56,895 bases of DNA from Bacteroidales bacterium (GTDB lineage Bacteria > Bacteroidota > Bacteroidia > Bacteroidales > UBA932), in contig JAGBTG010000001.1 in assembly GCA_017631435.1 (NCBI GenBank), positions 1 through 56,895 on the forward strand, read 5' to 3'. The notes below the pieces were generated by a model. It was not told the DNA's origin and searched no databases. It saw only the letters and a list, made by a program, of their open reading frames with translations. The translations under genes and the position numbers were made by a program. Shown here one piece after another: positions 1 through 7,853 of the stretch. Positions within the stretch are counted from its first letter, which is position 1; every line of letters starts with the position of its first letter.

Positions 1-2166
1 AAGAAGGATTATTTGAGAATAGGAGAACTTTCTCCAGATGACAAGGAGAAGGCAGAGTCCGGCAAAGAGGATAAAGAGCGTTATGATGTTCAGTTCCTTC
101 CGGAGAGCGGGAATTATGTATCAGGAGAAAAGGCTATAGTATATATAAAAGCTATTGGACAAGGTGGAGCAGGTGCTGCTGTTTTTGGTGAGATTGTGGA
201 TTCAGACAATAATGTTATTGCCAGCTACAATACAGATTCACTTGGATTTGGAAAGACTGTTATAGAATCTTTGCCGCATGGAAAGCTTACTGCAACGGTA
301 AAAGATACACTTGGATTTGAAGGAAAGAGGATAAAACTTCCACAAGCATTGGCCAACGGTGTTACCATCAACGGTTCAATGAATGTAAGTGCACAGGAAT
401 ATGGAAATGATGATAAAGCAGTTTTCATGATCAGTACTTCAGAAACTCTATTATCCAACTCATTGCATATCTATCTTCATAACGGTTCAGAAATCTATTA
501 CAGCAAACAGCTTTCAAAAGCGGAAGAGAAAATTGCTCTTGGTCTGCTGCAATTGACTCCAGGAATACATTCCATTTCAGTAGTGGATGCAAGAGGCAAT
601 GTATATGCGGAAAGGCCGTTTGTGGTTCTCCCATCTCAAAAAGAAGCGTTGGCTATTGGAACACAACAAGAACAATACGGCAAGAGGGAGCAGATGAATG
701 TGAAGATAAAGCTTCCAAAAGAGATGCTTGGCAGCTCATCCAACTTCTCCGTTTCTGTCACAGACATGGGGGTAACTGATAACAGCGAGAAGACAACTCT
801 GCCATCTTATATGCTTCTCAAGAGTGAGTTAAAAGGTTATATTGAGGACATTGAGTGGTACTTCAATGATACAATCTCATTGGCTGCAAGAATGCAGAGA
901 GCTGATATGCTTATGCAGACTCATGGCTGGAGATACTATGACATAGAGAAAATCCTGCAAGGAAAGAGTGAAACCCCATACTTTGGACGCGAATACAAGC
1001 AAACACTATGTGGTAAAGTAATGAACCCTATAGGCCTTACAAAAAAGGCTACAGTATCTTTCCTTGCGCCTACAATCAACTTTAGAGCTATGGGACAAAT
1101 AGATTCCGGTTACTTTGTCCTTAAGGATGTGGATTTCCCGGAAAACACAAGGTTTATTGTAAGTGCAGTGGGTAAAAATGGCAAGAGTCAGGCTCATACT
1201 CCGGTATTACAGAATGACTGGTTTGCCCCAATGTATGAGTATCCGGTAAAAACGGAGAAAGTCAAGTATACCCCAAAATTCACTACTACTGTTGAATCAA
1301 TCTATTACAGCAAAGATGACGGCGAGCACGCAATGGCATTTGAACTGAACCCGATTGTTGTAACATCACAGCTGGTTACCTTAAAGAACTCACCAGCCCC
1401 TATCCCAAATTATCCGTTGAGGAGGGAATGGATTAGAGATACAATAGACATGAAATCGTATTCTAGGAATCATACAGTTGCCGCATATGTATTGGCAACT
1501 TATAGTGGAGTGCGTGAGTATCAGACAGGTGGTGTAGGAGGAAGAGTTGCTGTTCCTAAAAATGAAGATTTAGTATATGGAGCATTAGTTGGTCCAAAAC
1601 TTACCCCTGCTTATATGACATCAAATAATCAGTTTATACCAGCTGGTAGATGGGGAATTGTATTAGTATATCTAAATGGAATATATGTGTATGCAAGAGA
1701 AGCTGTTGAGTCAGTTCTGTCAATGCCGTTGTCAGAAATAGAATCAATTATATATGTTTCAGGTCTATCTGCATCACCATTTCAAACATCATTTACTATG
1801 GGAGAGGTTAGTCCATATCCAGTACTGATGGTGAGAACAAAACCGAATGTTAGAACAGATTTTATACCATATAATGTATCACAAGCCTACCCTCTAGGCT
1901 GGCAGAAACCAGCCAGATTTTACTCTCCAAAATACGACACCCTGGAGAGCAAGAGATCCAAGGCTAAAGACAACAGAATCACCCTATACTGGAACCCTGC
2001 GGTGAAGCTTGATGAGAACGGTGAGGCCACAATCAGTTTCTATACCTCCGATTCAGATTCACAATACCGCATTGAGGTGGAAGGCAGGTCTGCTGCAAGA
2101 CAATATCATTATGCGGAGAAGATCATTGGTCGCAAGGTAGAATTGACAAACGAAAAAAAGAAATAG
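1..2166 (+). CDS. Macroglobulin/TonB-plug-like exported protein, copy 1 (5'-truncated by window edge)
   Basis: The reading frame is open from base 1; comparison with the complete copy at 27690-30383 shows that about 177 N-terminal residues lie outside the window. The missing part would hold the signal peptide and the MG2-like domain. What remains is a long beta-rich region, then a segment resembling a TonB-receptor plug: ELNPIVVTSQL near 1340-1375 recalls the plug start EVVVT, and the stretch ending in VLMVRTKP recalls the plug end. The C-terminal 60 residues are almost identical to copies 2 and 4. Family knowledge: such Bacteroidota proteins are exported and associated with the outer membrane; the substrate or partner is unknown. 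The segment about 1440-1870 is more divergent and AT-richer than its flanks. A palindrome containing the stop codon follows. Confidence 0.75.
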   Translation, partial: KKDYLRIGELSPDDKEKAESGKEDKERYDVQFLPESGNYVSGEKAIVYIKAIGQGGAGAAVFGEIVDSDNNVIASYNTDSLGFGKTVIESLPHGKLTATVKDTLGFEGKRIKLPQALANGVTINGSMNVSAQEYGNDDKAVFMISTSETLLSNSLHIYLHNGSEIYYSKQLSKAEEKIALGLLQLTPGIHSISVVDARGNVYAERPFVVLPSQKEALAIGTQQEQYGKREQMNVKIKLPKEMLGSSSNFSVSVTDMGVTDNSEKTTLPSYMLLKSELKGYIEDIEWYFNDTISLAARMQRADMLMQTHGWRYYDIEKILQGKSETPYFGREYKQTLCGKVMNPIGLTKKATVSFLAPTINFRAMGQIDSGYFVLKDVDFPENTRFIVSAVGKNGKSQAHTPVLQNDWFAPMYEYPVKTEKVKYTPKFTTTVESIYYSKDDGEHAMAFELNPIVVTSQLVTLKNSPAPIPNYPLRREWIRDTIDMKSYSRNHTVAAYVLATYSGVREYQTGGVGGRVAVPKNEDLVYGALVGPKLTPAYMTSNNQFIPAGRWGIVLVYLNGIYVYAREAVESVLSMPLSEIESIIYVSGLSASPFQTSFTMGEVSPYPVLMVRTKPNVRTDFIPYNVSQAYPLGWQKPARFYSPKYDTLESKRSKAKDNRITLYWNPAVKLDENGEATISFYTSDSDSQYRIEVEGRSAARQYHYAEKIIGRKVELTNEKKK

Positions 2167-2185
2167 CGGGTAACCGCTATTTCTT
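2158..2185. terminator. Bidirectional terminator palindrome containing both stop codons
   Basis: Perfect 12-bp arms AAGAAATAGCGG and CCGCTATTTCTT flank a GTAA loop, with an A-run on the left and T-rich flank on the right. The TAG stop of surface-protein copy 1 and the TAG stop of the convergent ORF6N gene both lie inside the arms. The same palindrome with one mismatch recurs at 27671-27698. Confidence 0.7.
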
Positions 2186-2764
2186 AAACCCAATACGAGG
2201 TCTTGGTGATTCGCTGTTAATTTCCTTTTGTTTGGCTGCAAGTTGCGACATTGCAAGGTATATATCATCAAGTTCGTTTTGAATATCTTCTGAAAGGTCA
2301 TTTACCGCATCTGCATTATCCTTACAGGATTGCTCAATTTGCAACAGGCGTTCTTTGAATTCTGCAAGATCTGGTGTTATTGTTGAAACAGAAGATACAT
2401 AATTGCGCATTGTTACAAAGGCACGCATTATAGAAATGTTTATTTGTATTGCAGTGCTTGATTTAAGGACACTGCTCAACATCGCAACACCTTGTTCAGT
2501 GAATGCCAGCGGAGCATATTTGATATTTGTACCTCTTTTATTGTTCAAGGTCACAAATTGTGACCTTGAACTGATTTCCAAGGCGTTATACTCATCTTTT
2601 GTTAATTCAAACATAAAATCTTCGGGAAATCTTTCCAAGTTTCGCCTTACTGCCTGGTTTAAAACTTTTGTTTCCACACCGTACATTTGTGCCAAATCCC
2701 TGTCCAACATAACCCGTTGTCCGCGGATCTCATAAATCCTGCTCCTGATAATCTCCAGATCCAT
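2177..2764 (-). CDS. ORF6N domain DNA-binding protein
   Basis: A 195-residue protein with an N-terminal ORF6N domain (about residues 5-95; RGQRVMLDRDLAQMYGVET and LAFTEQGVAMLSSVL are characteristic) and a predicted coiled coil around residues 125-185. ORF6N domains belong to the KilA-N/Bro group first seen in phages and large DNA viruses, and occur widely as single genes in Bacteroidota; the target and role are not known. It is convergent with surface-protein copy 1 and shares its terminator palindrome. A decayed relative at 27510-27680 sits in the same position relative to surface-protein copy 4, so gene and neighbour were duplicated together. The coding sequence carries a 27-bp palindrome at 2544-2570. 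Confidence 0.85.
   Translation of the reverse strand: MDLEIIRSRIYEIRGQRVMLDRDLAQMYGVETKVLNQAVRRNLERFPEDFMFELTKDEYNALEISSRSQFVTLNNKRGTNIKYAPLAFTEQGVAMLSSVLKSSTAIQINISIMRAFVTMRNYVSSVSTITPDLAEFKERLLQIEQSCKDNADAVNDLSEDIQNELDDIYLAMSQLAAKQKEINSESPRPRIGFKK
2544..2570. repeat. 27-bp palindrome inside the ORF6N coding sequence
   Basis: Arms TTCAAGGTCACAA and TTGTGACCTTGAA (13 bp, perfect) surround a single central A. It encodes the segment SRSQFVTLN. The palindrome is preserved, with a different centre base, in the ORF6N relic at 27541-27567. Confidence 0.75.
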
Positions 2765-2821
2765 AATACAATCATTTTAATTTGGCTTTAAATCTATCTC
2801 GTTTATTTTAGAAATCATGCC

Positions 2822-2874
2822 AGAAAAAGAAAAACCTGAAAAAGTTTTTCTTTTTCTAAAATTGCTAATTTTAG
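2822..2874. repeat. Two overlapping stem-loops between ORF6N and surface-protein copy 2
   Basis: Stem 1 pairs AGAAAAAGAAAAA (2822-2834) with TTTTTCTTTTTCT (2845-2857), 13 bp perfect, 10-nt loop. Stem 2 pairs CTAAAATT (2856-2863) with AATTTTAG (2867-2874), loop GCT. The two stems share two bases, so they may be alternative structures. They lie about 60 bp upstream of the ORF6N start (minus strand) and upstream of the copy 2 promoter. Confidence 0.6.
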
Positions 2875-2899
2875 CAACTACACAAAAGTATAATTTTTA

Positions 2900-2908
2900 C
2901 CCCCCCCC
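2900..2908. repeat. C9 homopolymer tract in the copy 2 upstream region
   Basis: Nine consecutive C residues stand in otherwise AT-rich DNA, 10 bp upstream of the TTACAC-N4-GTGTAA palindrome and about 48 bp upstream of the -7 box of surface-protein copy 2. Such tracts are prone to slipped-strand length change. Whether it varies here cannot be seen from one sequence. Confidence 0.7.
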
Positions 2909-2918
2909 ATTTTCCAAA

Positions 2919-2934
2919 TTACACTTTTGTGTAA
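2919..2934. promoter_or_regulatory. Putative operator TTACAC-N4-GTGTAA, copy A
   Basis: Perfect inverted repeat TTACAC-TTTT-GTGTAA, extended by one further pair (A/T) on each side. Its centre is about 44 bp upstream of the expected transcription start of surface-protein copy 2, the position typical of LuxR-type activators. The same 12 defined bases recur at 6510-6525, upstream of the LuxR-family gene. Binding by that regulator is inferred. Confidence 0.55.
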
Positions 2935-2956
2935 TATTCAAGAGGTTTCCTTTACA

Positions 2957-2964
2957 TATTTTTG
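2957..2964 (+). promoter_or_regulatory. -7 box of surface-protein copy 2
   Basis: TATTTTTG matches the Bacteroidota -7 consensus TAnnTTTG. No TTTG stands at the usual 19-20 nt upstream, which would fit an activator-dependent promoter. The predicted leader is about 20 nt, so it places the start codon at 2990 and not further upstream. Confidence 0.6.
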
Positions 2965-2989
2965 CAGTGAAGATAAAACAGCAAAACAT

Positions 2990-5623
2990 ATGAAAAAGTT
3001 AGATTTCCTCTATCTTGCCATAATTCTGGCACAACTTATAATCACCGGCAACATTTCCGCCCAGGACAAACAGCAGGAAATGTTCCACAATTACTCCAAA
3101 CTCCTTTCTCCGGAAAAGGTATACCTTCATACAGATAAAGACGTTTACTTTGCCACAGATACCATCTGGTTCAGCGGCTATGTGGAGAATGCCTCATATG
3201 CGAGTGAGTTTGATGAGTCAAACTATATTTATGTGGAGCTTATAGGCGACCAGCTTTTCAGAGATTACAACAGTTGGCTAAACTTTTCCGTTAAAGAGCC
3301 GGATGTAGTTGCAAGAAAGAAAATCCGTCGCATTGGCAACAGTTTTCAGGGATATATTATAGTTCCTGAAATGCACTCCACTGGAAGGGCTGTTATTAGG
3401 GCGTACACATACTGGATGCTCAACAGGCCTGCAGAATATATGTTCTATAAAGAGCTGGAGCTTACCAATCCAATGAAGGATAAGTTGGTTTCAGCTATGG
3501 CTGAAAAGAAGGTAAAGAACAAGAAAGAATATATCCGTCTTGGAGAGAAATCGCCTTTTGAGAAGGAGAAACAGGAGGAAGAAAGGTATGATGTGCAGTT
3601 CCTCCCAGAAAGTGGAAACTACATACAAGGCACCAATAGCGTGATATATATAAAAGCTATAGGCAGAGGTGGAGCTGGAGTTCAGATATTTGGAGAGGTA
3701 ATGGATTCTAATGAGAAGGTTATTGCACAATATAGCACAGATTCATTGGGCTTTGGCAAGATTGAGTTTGAATCTCTTCCACAGGGAAAACTATACGCTA
3801 CAATAAAGGATTCATTTGGTTATGAAGGTAAGAAAGTAAAGCTTCCTGAGGCAATTGAAGAGGGCGTTGCTATTCATGGAGCTTTTAATGTAAGTACAGA
3901 AAGTATTTATGGAGATAATGATAATATGGTTTTAAAGTTCTCAGTATCTCCTTCTCTATTGGGTAACTCTTTGCGCATCTGTCTTCATAATAGCTCTGAA
4001 ATATACTACAGCAAACCTATAAATGAAATTTCTGAATCCATCACATTAAACCTCAAACCTCTTACTGTAGGAATACATTCTGTCAGCGTTGTTGACAATG
4101 CCGGCAATGTGTACGCAGAAAGGCCGTTCCTTGTATTGCCAACAGAAAAGGAGACTCTTAAACTGAATGCTCAAAAAGGGGAGTTCGGGAAAAGGGAACT
4201 GGTAAATGTAAAGATTAGTCTGCCAAAAGAAATGCTTGACAATTATGCCAACTTTTCAGTGTCAGTTACTGATATGGGTATAATTGATAACTGCGAGAAG
4301 ACAACCATGCAATCTTATATGCTTCTCAAAAGTGAACTTAAAGGACATATAGAGAACATAGACTGGTATTTCAATGATACAATCTCATTGGCTGCACGAA
4401 TGCACAGGGCAGACATGCTTATGCAGACTCAAGGATGGAGATATTATGATGTGGAGAAAATCCTGAAGGCTAAAAATGAGATGCCTCATTTTGGCAGGGA
4501 ATACAAGCAGACTCTGTTTGGAAAAGTGGTGAATCCTCTTACCCTTACAAAGAAAGCGACAGTGGCATTTGTGGCTCCGTCCATCAATTTCAAAGCAATG
4601 GGACAGATTGATTCCGGATACTGGGTCCTTAAAGATATAGATTTTCCGGAAGATACCAGGTTCATCATCAGCGCAACCGGTAAAAACGGAAAGAGCACCA
4701 GCCATATGCCTATAATGCAGAATGACTACTATGCGCCAATAATGAGCTATCCTGTAAGTCCGGAAAAAGTAGTCTACACTCCAAAATACCAGAAAATAGT
4801 GGAGACCATATACTACAGCCATGATGAAGATGGAGAGCATGCTATGGCATTTGAACTGAATCCGGTAATTGTAACTTCGCAGCTTATTACCCCTAAAAAC
4901 TCGCCGTCTCCTATACCAAACTATCCAATCCGTAAAGACTGGTACAGAGACTCTGTTGACATGAAACCTTATACGAGGAGTTGTACGTTGGGTGAGTACA
5001 TTGCTGAAACTTATCCTGGTGTAAAATATAGAAATGGGCGTCTTTACGGATATAAAATAAATGAAATTACAATGAACAGTATGATTGCATCCGGTCGTAC
5101 TAATAGAGAGGGGATAGTAGATATTTATCTCAATAGGATGCAAGTCTTAAGTCATGAAAAAGAAACTTTATTAAATACGCCAGTTGGGGAGTTTGAATCA
5201 GTAATATATGTAGCTGGATTATCTGCAGCACCATTTCAATTCGGTATGAAATTAGGCCAAATGTTTCCATCTCCGGTACTAATGGTAAGGACTAAACCTC
5301 ATGTTAGAACAGATGAAATACCATATAATGTATCGCAGGCTAATCCTCTGGGCTGGCAAAAACCTGCTAGATTCTATTCTCCAAGATACAACACTCAGGA
5401 GAGCTTGAAATCCAAGGAGAAAGATAACCGCATCACCCTATACTGGAACCCTGCAGTGAAACTTGATGAGAATGGTGAAGCTACAATCAGTTTCTATACC
5501 TCCGATTCAGATTCACAATACCGCATTGAGGTGGAGGGAAGATCTGCTGCAAGACAGTATCATTATGCGGAAAAGATCATCGGGAGGAAGATAGAAACTT
5601 CTGCTGGAACAAAGAAAAAATAG
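2990..5623 (+). CDS. Macroglobulin/TonB-plug-like exported protein, copy 2
   Basis: An 877-residue protein. The start ATG at 2990 is chosen because it begins a signal peptide (MKKLDFLYLAIILAQLI, cleavage near ISA-QD) and follows a promoter; the longer frame from 2927 runs through that promoter. The segment SPEKVYLHTDKDVYFATDTI (about 40-60) is the hallmark of MG2-like macroglobulin domains. A beta-rich middle follows, then the plug-like part starting at ELNPVIVTSQL and ending in VLMVRTKP, then the conserved C-terminus. Exported, probably outer-membrane associated; ligand unknown. Between about 4970 and 5300 this copy differs strongly from copies 1, 3 and 4, with shorter, AT-rich sequence. Transcription is probably controlled by the palindrome at 2919 and perhaps by the C9 tract. 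Confidence 0.8.
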   Translation: MKKLDFLYLAIILAQLIITGNISAQDKQQEMFHNYSKLLSPEKVYLHTDKDVYFATDTIWFSGYVENASYASEFDESNYIYVELIGDQLFRDYNSWLNFSVKEPDVVARKKIRRIGNSFQGYIIVPEMHSTGRAVIRAYTYWMLNRPAEYMFYKELELTNPMKDKLVSAMAEKKVKNKKEYIRLGEKSPFEKEKQEEERYDVQFLPESGNYIQGTNSVIYIKAIGRGGAGVQIFGEVMDSNEKVIAQYSTDSLGFGKIEFESLPQGKLYATIKDSFGYEGKKVKLPEAIEEGVAIHGAFNVSTESIYGDNDNMVLKFSVSPSLLGNSLRICLHNSSEIYYSKPINEISESITLNLKPLTVGIHSVSVVDNAGNVYAERPFLVLPTEKETLKLNAQKGEFGKRELVNVKISLPKEMLDNYANFSVSVTDMGIIDNCEKTTMQSYMLLKSELKGHIENIDWYFNDTISLAARMHRADMLMQTQGWRYYDVEKILKAKNEMPHFGREYKQTLFGKVVNPLTLTKKATVAFVAPSINFKAMGQIDSGYWVLKDIDFPEDTRFIISATGKNGKSTSHMPIMQNDYYAPIMSYPVSPEKVVYTPKYQKIVETIYYSHDEDGEHAMAFELNPVIVTSQLITPKNSPSPIPNYPIRKDWYRDSVDMKPYTRSCTLGEYIAETYPGVKYRNGRLYGYKINEITMNSMIASGRTNREGIVDIYLNRMQVLSHEKETLLNTPVGEFESVIYVAGLSAAPFQFGMKLGQMFPSPVLMVRTKPHVRTDEIPYNVSQANPLGWQKPARFYSPRYNTQESLKSKEKDNRITLYWNPAVKLDENGEATISFYTSDSDSQYRIEVEGRSAARQYHYAEKIIGRKIETSAGTKKK

Positions 5624-5642
5624 ACAATTGTGAATAACTGGA

Positions 5643-5675
5643 ACAGCCCTTATGCCAAGCAGGTATAAGGGCTGT
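5643..5675. terminator. Terminator between copy 2 and the LuxR-family gene
   Basis: Perfect 11-bp arms ACAGCCCTTAT and ATAAGGGCTGT with an 11-nt loop, followed by CATTTTG. It lies between two convergent genes and can serve both, although the T-run is weak. Confidence 0.7.
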
Positions 5676-5684
5676 CATTTTGAT

Positions 5685-6449
5685 TTATATCAACTGATGA
5701 TTCTGTGCGTAGGTAACGGCTTCTGCAATGTTCTTTACATCCATTTTCTGAAAGATGCTCCTTTTGCATGCCTTTACGGTATCTACAGATCTGCAGATGT
5801 TGTCTGCAATGTCGTTCATGGTATATCCTTGGGTTGATAGCGACAAGACCTCCTTCTCCGTCTCCGAAAGCACTATCTCGTCTTTTTTCTCCCACTTGTG
5901 ATAATCCAGTGAGTACTCGTAGAATGTGTCGGCACCCGGCTTTTTCATAATCACATTGCCGGCCTTATTGCCCGCTGCCAGTGAAATTGTACACATTCCC
6001 AACCACATCTTTCCATCTTTTGTAAGCACAAGCGGTGTAATCTTATGATTGATCAGCCTTTTCCTTTTACCCCTCTTTATATGAAAATTATAGGAGATTG
6101 TATAGTCCTGCCTCTCGTTGAGCGGAATAGTTTCAAACAGGTCAAAACCTTTCTCGTTTATCTCAAGAAGCATCTGAAGATCATCTTCCGGAACATAGTC
6201 TATGTAGAATCTGTATCCAAAATCCTTTACCTGCTGCGCGTCCACTCCACAAAGCTTTGCTATGTTGCTTGAAACATACAGGAAATCTTTCTTGTGGTAG
6301 TCTATAATGTAAACACACTGGTAGGTGCTCCTCTCAAATGACTTTGCCGCCCTTATGAGGAGGTTTACATTTGAGTAGTCAGTATCATTAATACTTTCAA
6401 CGGTGTTAAGAAGCGAAAAGAAATCACCTATCTGTATATTATTTTCCAT
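5685..6449 (-). CDS. PAS-LuxR transcriptional regulator
   Basis: A 254-residue protein with a PAS-like sensor (about residues 30-160; YQCVYIIDYHKKDFLYVS opens the fold) and a C-terminal LuxR/GerE helix-turn-helix (about 190-250; LSETEKEVLSLSTQGYTMND and SVDTVKACKRSIFQKM). No receiver domain and no membrane segment are visible, so it is probably a cytosolic one-component sensor. It is convergent with surface-protein copy 2. The TTACAC-N4-GTGTAA palindrome lies 60 bp upstream of its start, and an identical site lies in the copy 2 promoter; autoregulation and control of copy 2 are inferred. No perfect -7 box was found; TATTTTTA near 6474-6481 is the closest. Confidence 0.85.
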   Translation of the reverse strand: MENNIQIGDFFSLLNTVESINDTDYSNVNLLIRAAKSFERSTYQCVYIIDYHKKDFLYVSSNIAKLCGVDAQQVKDFGYRFYIDYVPEDDLQMLLEINEKGFDLFETIPLNERQDYTISYNFHIKRGKRKRLINHKITPLVLTKDGKMWLGMCTISLAAGNKAGNVIMKKPGADTFYEYSLDYHKWEKKDEIVLSETEKEVLSLSTQGYTMNDIADNICRSVDTVKACKRSIFQKMDVKNIAEAVTYAQNHQLI

Positions 6450-6509
6450 AAGGCCAGATTTTCAATACCTTGTAAAAATAATAAAATATATCCACTGCTC
6501 CTATTTTTA

Positions 6510-6525
6510 TTACACATTAGTGTAA
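6510..6525. promoter_or_regulatory. Putative operator TTACAC-N4-GTGTAA, copy B
   Basis: Perfect inverted repeat TTACAC-ATTA-GTGTAA in the gap between the nucleoside phosphorylase stop and the LuxR-family start. It has the same arms and spacer length as 2919-2934, with a different spacer sequence, which argues for selection on the arms. Confidence 0.55.
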
Positions 6526-6532
6526 ATAAAAA

Positions 6533-7411
6533 CTACTTGACTCCAGCCAATCTATCCAAAGCCAGCACCACAAGATCCCTAACCAGTTCCTTATAATCAG
6601 GTTCTGCGCCTTTGTGGTAGCGGTTGGCAATGATGCAGCACACTGTGCCGGCGCGGTGGCCAAGTTTGGCAGCGAGGCCTGCGAGTGCCGATCCTTCCAT
6701 CTCAAAGTTGGTTACTCGCCAGTCATCAAAACGGAACTTCTCAAACTTCTCCACCATATCGGGCATTGCAAGAGGCACCCTCAAAACACGGCCTTGAGGG
6801 CCGTAGAAGCCGGAAGCGGAAATGGTAACACCTTTAACGGTAACATCGGCAAAGAGGTCAATCAGCTCCTGTGAGGCGCGTACAAAATACGGCGCAGGGA
6901 GATGTCTGTCCCAACCTGTAAACTCCACAAAAGCATCCTCCATCTCGCGGTAAGAGACTTCGTCACGTCCGGCATACCAGTTAAGAAGGCCGTCTGCTCC
7001 AACTGAGATGTGCGAGAACACGAATGACCCAACAGGTATATCGGGCTGGATTGCACCGGAAGTGCCAATCCTCAACACTCTCAAGCTGCGGAGGTTCTCT
7101 TTAACCTGTCGGGATGAAAAATCTATGTTTACCAGGGCGTCGAGCTCTGTCATTACAATGTCGAGGTTGTCGCATCCTATTCCGGTGGAAAGGACTGTCA
7201 TCCTGCATCCTTTGTAGGTTCCGGTTGCGGATACAAACTCCCTTGAGGCTTTGCGCACCTCAACGGTATCAAAGAATGAAGATACAAGTTCCACACGGCC
7301 GGGGTCTCCAACCAGGATTACGGTGCCTGCCAACTCCTCCGGTTTGAGGTGAAGGTGGAATACAGACCCGTCACTGTTGATAATGAGCTCAGAAGCACCT
7401 ATTTTTTCCAT
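6533..7411 (-). CDS. Nucleoside phosphorylase (PNP/UDP family 1, uridine-phosphorylase-like)
   Basis: A 292-residue protein. The phosphate-binding GDPGRV motif (about 35-40), a central RIGTSGAI (about 112-119) and FEMEGSAL near residue 245 are the hallmarks of the trimeric/hexameric nucleoside phosphorylase family, which splits nucleosides with phosphate into base and (deoxy)ribose 1-phosphate in the cytosol. Substrate preference between uridine and purines cannot be decided from motifs. Its start overlaps the end of the DUF4293 gene by 13 bp, so the two are probably translationally coupled within a TPR-DUF4293-phosphorylase operon. Confidence 0.9.
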   Translation of the reverse strand: MEKIGASELIINSDGSVFHLHLKPEELAGTVILVGDPGRVELVSSFFDTVEVRKASREFVSATGTYKGCRMTVLSTGIGCDNLDIVMTELDALVNIDFSSRQVKENLRSLRVLRIGTSGAIQPDIPVGSFVFSHISVGADGLLNWYAGRDEVSYREMEDAFVEFTGWDRHLPAPYFVRASQELIDLFADVTVKGVTISASGFYGPQGRVLRVPLAMPDMVEKFEKFRFDDWRVTNFEMEGSALAGLAAKLGHRAGTVCCIIANRYHKGAEPDYKELVRDLVVLALDRLAGVK

Positions 7412-7833
7412 TTTTTCCTGTTTTTGGTCATATCTCTAAGTGAGTTCATTCCCTGTACCAAAGCCTCGTCCTCAGAAATTTTTCTGAAAGCCATGAATAC
7501 AAAGATGGCTGCAACTATAGGGAATACTGCTGAAATTGTAAAGACTGCACCATCCAACCTTGTAAAGTACATATAGGCAATCCAACCCTGGAAAGCCAAG
7601 AGTACCAACATGTTATAGATGCAGATACGCATCTGCTGGATTCTTCTCCTGTAGATGAAGATTGAGAAGAATGAAAGGACAAATGTTACAATCACAAAAA
7701 TGAGGAATGGCCAGTACTGGGTAAATTTCATAATGGTCTCCCCATCCAAATTTCTCATCAATGGCCTGAAAAACAACGAGAACAATAATCCCGACGAAGC
7801 CAACAGATACAAACTCTGAATTCTCTGAATCAT
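7399..7833 (-). CDS. DUF4293 family membrane protein
   Basis: A 144-residue integral membrane protein with about four hydrophobic segments (residues 5-24, 38-60, 70-92, 99-117) and the typical opening MIQRIQSLYLL of DUF4293, a Bacteroidota-specific family of unknown function. The C-terminus is short and strongly basic (KNRKKWKK). It lies 20 bp downstream of the TPR protein gene and overlaps the phosphorylase gene. No function can be given beyond an inner-membrane location. Confidence 0.88.
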   Translation of the reverse strand: MIQRIQSLYLLASSGLLFSLFFRPLMRNLDGETIMKFTQYWPFLIFVIVTFVLSFFSIFIYRRRIQQMRICIYNMLVLLAFQGWIAYMYFTRLDGAVFTISAVFPIVAAIFVFMAFRKISEDEALVQGMNSLRDMTKNRKKWKK

Positions 7834-7853
7834 ATTATTTCAATTTTTAATTA

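Noticed and set aside
2403-2735. Plus-strand frame opposite the ORF6N gene
   Set aside because: Antisense shadow of a recognised domain protein.
4385-5143. 252-residue minus-strand frame inside surface-protein copy 2
   Set aside because: Lies antisense to a well-supported gene, with composition unlike a real protein and no promoter or ribosome-binding site.
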